Of a stretch of 64,000 bases of DNA, positions 59,111 through 64,000 are shown piece by piece; positions within the stretch are counted from its first letter, which is position 1, and every line of letters begins with the position of its first letter. Below the pieces are notes generated by a model. That model was not told the origin of the DNA. It did not search any database and saw only the letters and a program-made list of their open reading frames with translations. The stretch is from contig NZ_CANMVL010000002.1 of assembly GCF_947501415.1 (NCBI RefSeq), forward strand, positions 62,001 to 126,000, in the 5' to 3' direction. The position numbers were made by a program, and so were the translations under genes. The DNA is from an uncultured Halomonas sp. (lineage in GTDB: Bacteria > Pseudomonadota > Gammaproteobacteria > Pseudomonadales > Halomonadaceae).

Positions 59111-59427
59111 CCAGTCAAGCCCTTCCCTCCGACCCACAGTTTTCAACCGGTCACCCGTCGCAGGATGCCAGCACCGAGTTGTCCGCACCGGCAGGTGGCC
59201 AGCAGCCGCTGCGTGAAGCGGTTGAGCTCTCCATGCGCCGCTATTTCGCTCACCTGGATGGCGGCGAGGTTACCGGGCTCTATGCCATGGTGATGGCCGA
59301 GGTCGAGGCCCCGCTGCTCGCCTCGGTGCTTGAGCACACTCAGGGCAACCAGACCCGCGCCGCCGAGATGCTCGGCCTCAATCGCGGCACGCTGCGCAAG
59401 AAGCTCAAGCAATATGACCTGATATGA
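59107..59427 (+). CDS. fis: Nucleoid-associated regulator Fis
   Basis: A 106-residue DNA-binding and bending protein. The N-terminal 35 residues are variable (Pro/Ser/Gln-rich). The core is [19 protein letters not shown] and the C-terminal helix-turn-helix [20 protein letters not shown] ends KQYDLI. ATG 59107 overlaps the dusB stop. Confidence 0.97.
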   Translation: MTSQALPSDPQFSTGHPSQDASTELSAPAGGQQPLREAVELSMRRYFAHLDGGEVTGLYAMVMAEVEAPLLASVLEHTQGNQTRAAEMLGLNRGTLRKKLKQYDLI

Positions 59428-59452
59428 CGCAGGGAGCCTCTGGCTCCCTGCG
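59428..59452 (+). terminator. Hairpin directly after fis
   Basis: A perfect 11-bp stem, cgcagggagcc with ggctccctgcg, with a TCT loop, begins at the base after the fis stop codon. The T-tract is absent. Confidence 0.6.
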
Positions 59453-59521
59453 GTGCGTCTCACGACCCGCCCCCCCTTCGCATCCTCCACCCACCGCCCC
59501 AGACGTCAAGAGAGTGTCCCC

Positions 59522-61102
59522 ATGGCCCAAGCCTCCTCCCTCCCGGTACGCCGTGCCCTGATCAGCGTTTCCGACAAGACCGGCATCGTCGACTTCGCTC
59601 GTGGACTCAGCGAGCACGGCGTCGAACTGCTCTCCACCGGTGGCACCTTCCGCCTGCTCCAGGAGAACGGTATCGCGGTCATCGAGGTGTCCGAACACAC
59701 CGGCTTCCCCGAGATCATGGACGGTCGCGTCAAGACCCTGCATCCGAAGATCCACGGTGGCATCCTCGGCCGTCGTGGTCAGGACGATGCAGTGATGGCC
59801 GAGCATGACATCACGCCTATCGACATGGTGGTGGTCAATCTCTATCCCTTCGCCCAGACGGTGGCCAAGCCTGACTGCACCCTCACGGACGCCATCGAGA
59901 ACATCGATATCGGCGGCCCCACCATGGTGCGTGCCTGCGCCAAGAACCACGCCCACACCAGCATCGTGGTCGATGCCGCCGACTATGCCCGGGTGCTGGG
60001 CGAGATCGCCTCCCAGGATGGCAAGGTATCGGAAGCGACCCGCTTCGACCTGGCCGTCAAGGCCTTCGAGCACACCGCGGGCTACGATGCCGCCATCGCC
60101 GACTATCTCGGCCAGCGAGTGCAGGGTGGCGAGGATGGCTTCCCGCGCACCTACAACCTGCAGTTCGAGAAGAAGCAGGCCATGCGCTACGGCGAGAACC
60201 CGCACCAGAAGGCGGCCTTCTATGTCGAGAGCGACGCCAGCGAGCCCAGCGTGGCCACCGCCGTACAGCTCAATGGCAAGGCGCTCTCGTTCAACAACGT
60301 CGCCGATACCGACGCCGCCTTCGAGTGCGTGAAGGCCTTCACCGATACCGCCTGCGTGATCGTAAAGCATGCCAACCCTTGCGGCGTGGCGGTTGGCGCC
60401 AGCGCCCTGGAAGCCTATGACAAGGCATTCGCCACCGACCCCACCAGCGCCTTCGGCGGCATCATCGCCTTCAACGTGCCACTGGACGCCGACACCGCGC
60501 GCGCCATCATCGACCGCCAGTTCGTCGAGGTGATCATCGCCCCGGGGGTCGACGACGAGGCCGCCAGCATCGTTGCCGAGAAGCAGAACGTACGTCTACT
60601 CGACGTAAGCGCCAGCTGGCCCGGCGAGCGCGGCCATGCCCACGACTTCAAGCGCGTCACGGGCGGCCTGCTGGTCCAGGACCGCGACCTCGGCATGGTC
60701 GGGCGCGACGAGCTCACCGTGGTCAGCGAGCGGGTGCCGACCGAGCAGGAACTGCGCGATCTGGCGTTCGCCTGGAAGGTGGCCAAGTACGTCAAGTCCA
60801 ACGCCATCGTCTATGCCAAGGATGGCCAGACCATCGGCGTGGGAGCCGGCCAGATGAGCCGCGTCTACTCGGCCAGGATCGCCGGCATCAAGGCCGCCGA
60901 CGAGGGCCTCTCGGTTCCCGGCTCGGTGATGGCCAGCGACGCCTTCTTCCCGTTCCGTGATGGCATCGATGCCGCCGCCGCCGCCGGCATCGCCGCGGTG
61001 ATCCAGCCCGGCGGCTCCATGCGCGACCAGGAAGTGATCGACGCCGCCAACGAGGCCGGCATCGCCATGGTGTTTACCGGCATGCGCCACTTCAGGCACT
61101 AA
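59522..61102 (+). CDS. purH: AICAR transformylase / IMP cyclohydrolase
   Basis: A 526-residue bifunctional enzyme for the last two steps of IMP synthesis. The cyclohydrolase half begins [20 protein letters not shown] and has [10 protein letters not shown]. The transformylase half has [26 protein letters not shown] (catalytic Lys-His) and ends [11 protein letters not shown] 59522 fits the family. purD, often next to it, is not present here. Confidence 0.98.
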   Translation: MAQASSLPVRRALISVSDKTGIVDFARGLSEHGVELLSTGGTFRLLQENGIAVIEVSEHTGFPEIMDGRVKTLHPKIHGGILGRRGQDDAVMAEHDITPIDMVVVNLYPFAQTVAKPDCTLTDAIENIDIGGPTMVRACAKNHAHTSIVVDAADYARVLGEIASQDGKVSEATRFDLAVKAFEHTAGYDAAIADYLGQRVQGGEDGFPRTYNLQFEKKQAMRYGENPHQKAAFYVESDASEPSVATAVQLNGKALSFNNVADTDAAFECVKAFTDTACVIVKHANPCGVAVGASALEAYDKAFATDPTSAFGGIIAFNVPLDADTARAIIDRQFVEVIIAPGVDDEAASIVAEKQNVRLLDVSASWPGERGHAHDFKRVTGGLLVQDRDLGMVGRDELTVVSERVPTEQELRDLAFAWKVAKYVKSNAIVYAKDGQTIGVGAGQMSRVYSARIAGIKAADEGLSVPGSVMASDAFFPFRDGIDAAAAAGIAAVIQPGGSMRDQEVIDAANEAGIAMVFTGMRHFRH

Positions 61103-61149
61103 GCGCCTGCGGCGGCTGTAAGCACAGCGTAAACAGCCGCCATAATCAG

Positions 61150-61181
61150 AAAACCCCGTCGGCCATGGCCGACGGGGTTTT
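61150..61181. terminator. Bidirectional terminator between purH and the aldehyde dehydrogenase gene
   Basis: The stem aaaaccccgtcggcc with ggccgacggggtttt, centred on AT, has A/T runs on both ends and serves both convergent genes. Confidence 0.9.
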
Positions 61182-61231
61182 CGCTTCTTACAGCTTAAGG
61201 CGCAAAGCTTACGGCTTCGGGCGAAGCCCGG

Positions 61232-62689
61232 TCAGCCGAGATCAATACAGAGGTACTTGGTCTCAAGGAACTCTTCCAGCCCCTGGTGGCCACCCTCGCG
61301 ACCGAGTCCAGACTCCTTGACACCACCGAAGGGCGCGGCGGCGTTGGAAATCAGCCCGGTGTTGATCCCCACCATCCCGTACTCCAGGGCGTCGGCGACA
61401 CGCCATACGCGACCCAGATCGCGGGAGTAGAAGTAGGCGGCGAGGCCATACTCGGTGTCATTGGCCATCTCCACGGCACTCTCTTCGTCATCGAAGGGGA
61501 ACACCGCCGCCAGCGGGCCGAAGGTCTCTTCTCGAGCCACCTGCATCTGCTCGGTGGCGAAGCTGATCAGGGTCGGCGTGAAGAAGTTGCCTCCCAGCGG
61601 GTGCGGGTGGCCCCCCAGCAACAGCTCTGCCCCCTTGTCCACGGCGTCCTGGACGTGCTCGCTGACCTTGGCAACCGCCTTGTGGTCGATCAAGGGGCCG
61701 ATATTGATATCGGGCTGGGTCCCATCGCCGACCTTGAGCTCGCTGTTCATGGCCACGGCAAGCTTTTCGCAGAAGGCATTGACCACGCTGGACTGTACCA
61801 AGAAGCGGTTGGTGCAGACGCAGGTCTGGCCGGCATTGCGGAACTTGGCCGCCATGGCGCCCTCTACCGCGGCGTCCAGGTCGGCATCCTCGAAGACGAT
61901 GAAGGGCGCATTACCGCCCAGTTCGAGGGAGATCTTCTGGATATGCTGAGCGGCGTTGGCCATCAGGTCGCGCCCCACCTCGGTAGAGCCGGTGAAGGTG
62001 ATCTTGCGCACCAGCGGCGACTCGGTCATGGCGGCGGCAATCTCGCTGGCACGGCCCGGCACCACGTTGAACACCCCGCGCGGGACACCGGCGCGCTCGG
62101 CCAGCAGGGCCAGAGCGGTGGCAGAGAACGGCGTCTGGCTGGCCGGCTTGCAGACGATGGTGCAGCCTGCGGCCAATGCCGCCCCGGCCTTGCGGGTAAT
62201 CATGGCCGCCGGGAAGTTCCAGGGGGTGATGGCCCCCACCACTCCGACGGGCTGCTTGGTGACCACGATACGCTGGTTGCCCTTGGCTGGAGGGATGGTT
62301 TCGCCATAGACACGCCGGGCCTCCTCGGCGAACCAGCGCAGGAAGCTGGCCGCATAGGCGATCTCACCGGCGGCCTCCTTGAGCGGCTTGCCCTGCTCAT
62401 GGGTCATGATCATTGCCAGGTCATTCTGATGCTCCAGCATCAGGTCATGCCACTTCATCAGGATATCGGCGCGCTCCAGGGCACTCAGCGCCCTCCAGGC
62501 CGGCAGCGCGGCATAAGCGGCATCAATGGCCCGCTCGGTCTCTGCACGCCCCAGGCGCGGCACATCGCCCACGGCCTCACCGGTGGCCGGGTTGATCACC
62601 TGAATCTGCTCACCGCTGTCGGCGGCCACCCAACTGCCATCGATATAGGCGAAGGGGCAGTAGAGTTGCGTTTCCTTGAGGGCTTCCAT
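61232..62689 (-). CDS. gabD: NAD(P)-dependent succinate-semialdehyde dehydrogenase-like enzyme
   Basis: A 485-residue aldehyde dehydrogenase. The cofactor region is ITPWNFPAAMITRKAGAALA and GSTEVGRDLMANAAQ. The catalytic Glu is in LELGGNAPFIVF and the Cys in RNAGQTCVCTNR. The C-terminal GGVKESGLGREGGHQGLEEF is typical of GabD. Substrate is inferred from family resemblance only. gabT is not adjacent. ATG 62689 follows AGGAG by 6 nt. Confidence 0.88.
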   Translation of the reverse strand: MEALKETQLYCPFAYIDGSWVAADSGEQIQVINPATGEAVGDVPRLGRAETERAIDAAYAALPAWRALSALERADILMKWHDLMLEHQNDLAMIMTHEQGKPLKEAAGEIAYAASFLRWFAEEARRVYGETIPPAKGNQRIVVTKQPVGVVGAITPWNFPAAMITRKAGAALAAGCTIVCKPASQTPFSATALALLAERAGVPRGVFNVVPGRASEIAAAMTESPLVRKITFTGSTEVGRDLMANAAQHIQKISLELGGNAPFIVFEDADLDAAVEGAMAAKFRNAGQTCVCTNRFLVQSSVVNAFCEKLAVAMNSELKVGDGTQPDINIGPLIDHKAVAKVSEHVQDAVDKGAELLLGGHPHPLGGNFFTPTLISFATEQMQVAREETFGPLAAVFPFDDEESAVEMANDTEYGLAAYFYSRDLGRVWRVADALEYGMVGINTGLISNAAAPFGGVKESGLGREGGHQGLEEFLETKYLCIDLG

Positions 62690-62780
62690 GACGTTCTCCT
62701 GCCGCATTGCGGCACTGGTCAGTTTGACCTCATGCTAAGCGCAAAGACCCCGACACTCCAAGTGACGGGGCCACCTTTTC

Positions 62781-62951
62781 AGGTAATCGTAGTTACCGTC
62801 AGACTGATAGTGAAAGGCGCCGGGGACAGGTCGGAGAGGGGGTCCGAGGACCAGGGATGGCCGAGGTAGCCTACAAGGAAGTACTCGTAGCGCCCCCTCG
62901 GAGGCCTGTCGCCGGAACAGCCTTGAGCGTTACTGCCATCTACGATAGCCC
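62781..62951 (-). repeat. Dispersed palindromic element, copy F (subfamily II, inverted)
   Basis: A 171-bp copy nearly identical to copy D over 31330-31450, including the centre acgagtacttccttgtaggc on the minus strand. The ends aggtaatcgtag and ctacgatagccc form the terminal inverted repeat. It lies between folX and the aldehyde dehydrogenase gene. Confidence 0.9.
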
Positions 62952-62977
62952 TGGCCACATCGATTCCCACGGCGAAA

Positions 62978-63379
62978 TCAACGGGGCTTGCGACTCTCGG
63001 ACAGGGTGATGGAAACCGAGTCGGCGAAGCGCAGGGCATGGGGCTTGTCGATCTCGACCTGGGCCGTCAACACCTGTTCGTGAGACATGATCAGGTCGAG
63101 CACCTCGCGGGTCATGCGCTCGAGCAGCAGGAAACGGTTCTCCTCGACATGGGCGATCACCTGCTTGGTGATGGTGCGGTAGTTCAGCGCCTGCTCGATA
63201 TGATTGAACGCCACCGCCTTGTCGGCGCGATAGCGTATTACCGCGTTGATCACCACATCCTGGCGATTGGCAATCTCCTCCTCCTTGATGCCGATATGGG
63301 TGCGCAGGCGGAGGTTCTTGATGCGAATGGTCGCCAGACCATGGTCGAAGTGCTGGTCATCGATGGCGTGCAACGGCAT
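62978..63379 (-). CDS. folX: Dihydroneopterin triphosphate 2'-epimerase
   Basis: A 133-residue member of the FolB/FolX family. [35 protein letters not shown] and [19 protein letters not shown] match FolX more closely than FolB aldolase. It acts on the product of FolE, whose gene is 60 bp upstream, and the two appear to form an operon. Confidence 0.93.
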   Translation of the reverse strand: MPLHAIDDQHFDHGLATIRIKNLRLRTHIGIKEEEIANRQDVVINAVIRYRADKAVAFNHIEQALNYRTITKQVIAHVEENRFLLLERMTREVLDLIMSHEQVLTAQVEIDKPHALRFADSVSITLSESRKPR

Positions 63380-63439
63380 GGCCGGCTCTCCTCAATAGTG
63401 CGCCAGGGAAATAGATGCGAGTCGTGGCCCCGAGACGAA

Positions 63440-63997
63440 TCAACGCCCGTTGATCAGGGTCAGAAACTCCTGACGGGTCGCTGGATTCTCGCGGAAGCCA
63501 CCGAGCATCACCGAAGAGGTCATGCTGGAGTTCTGCTTCTCGACGCCACGCATCATCATGCAGAGGTGACGGGCCTCGACCACCACCGCCACGCCACGAG
63601 CGCCGGTCACCTCCTGCACGGCCTCGGCGATCTGGCGGGTGAGGCTCTCCTGGATCTGCATGCGCCGAGCGAACATGTCGACGATACGCGCAAACTTGGA
63701 GAGGCCCAGCACCTTGCCATCGGGCAGGTAGGCGATATGGCACTTGCCGATAAAGGGCAGCAGGTGATGCTCGCACATGGAGTAGAGCTCGATGTCCTTG
63801 ACCAATACCATCTCGTCGGTCTCCGACTCGAAGACGGCGCCATTGACGATCTCCTCCAGCGACTGAAGATAGCCGTGGTTGAGAAACTGCATGGCCTTGG
63901 CGGCCCGCTTTGGCGTATCACGCAGCCCTTCCCTTTCGGGGTCCTCGCCCAGTGCAAGGATAATCTGCCGATAGTGGTTGGCGAGCTCTTCTGTCAT
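63440..63997 (-). CDS. folE: GTP cyclohydrolase I
   Basis: A 185-residue zinc enzyme forming dihydroneopterin triphosphate, the first step of folate synthesis. [36 protein letters not shown] (zinc Cys/His) and [19 protein letters not shown] are intact. The start codon lies 3 bp inside the right edge, so the gene is complete, but its promoter is outside. Confidence 0.97.
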   Translation of the reverse strand: MTEELANHYRQIILALGEDPEREGLRDTPKRAAKAMQFLNHGYLQSLEEIVNGAVFESETDEMVLVKDIELYSMCEHHLLPFIGKCHIAYLPDGKVLGLSKFARIVDMFARRMQIQESLTRQIAEAVQEVTGARGVAVVVEARHLCMMMRGVEKQNSSMTSSVMLGGFRENPATRQEFLTLINGR

Positions 63998-64000
63998 GGG

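Overview
The window is a GC-rich chromosomal segment of a gammaproteobacterium, most probably a halophile of the Halomonas group. The reasons are a complete Na+-translocating NADH:quinone reductase operon (nqrABCDEF plus nqrM), a long-form glyceraldehyde-3-phosphate dehydrogenase, a PPi-type phosphofructokinase, a PHA-synthase-like DUF3141 protein, and the gene order proA-nadD-rsfS-rlmH-mrdA-rodA-mltB-rlpA-dacA-ybeD-lipB. No rRNA, tRNA, CRISPR array, prophage or transposase gene was seen.

Layout. Bases 1-4402 (minus) are part of a nonulosonic acid (legionaminic/sialic-type sugar) operon, legB-legH-legI-legG-ptmE, running off the left edge. It is preceded by an RfaH-type ops element and a leader full of degenerate tandem repeats. 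5024-11623 (minus) is the nqr operon. 11893-17018 holds gap and the divergent transcription-repair factor mfd. 17168-19435 places a Lpp-type lipoprotein between two L,D-transpeptidase genes. 19761-25892 (minus) holds ybiT, a GIY-YIG-like protein, a NYN-domain protein, a DUF6586 protein and topA. 26132-28669 is the DUF3141/PhaC-like gene with a palindromic operator-like site. lipA (plus) converges on the long minus-strand cluster 30244-40882, which makes lipoate, the cell-elongation machinery (PBP2, RodA, MltB, RlpA, DacA), ribosome factors (RsfS, RlmH), NAD and proline. 40985-44215 (plus) holds two membrane proteins with degenerate GGDEF-like tails and a DedA-PAP2 fusion. 44382-47089 (minus) is a LysE exporter, ubiX and mpl. 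47460-51379 holds pfp, an apparently dead phosphatase-kinase fusion, and ppa. 51510-61102 is DUF2333, dsbD, accBC, prmA, dusB-fis and purH. The right end is a gabD-type dehydrogenase and folE-folX (minus).

The gene content is mostly housekeeping. The unusual signal lies between genes. A family of about 170-bp palindromic elements, with related ends that look like terminal inverted repeats, occurs six times plus one remnant, always intergenic. It falls into two subfamilies whose stem arms change together. A second, different inverted-repeat doublet (REPIN-like) follows pfp. Short degenerate tandem arrays with 14-, 15- and 16-bp periods fill two 5' leaders. On the protein side, the strongest oddity is the 577-residue fusion at 48867-50600, in which most metal-binding residues of the PP2C half and the catalytic Asp of the kinase half are replaced.

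All calls come from reading the sequence and recalled family knowledge; no database search was run.
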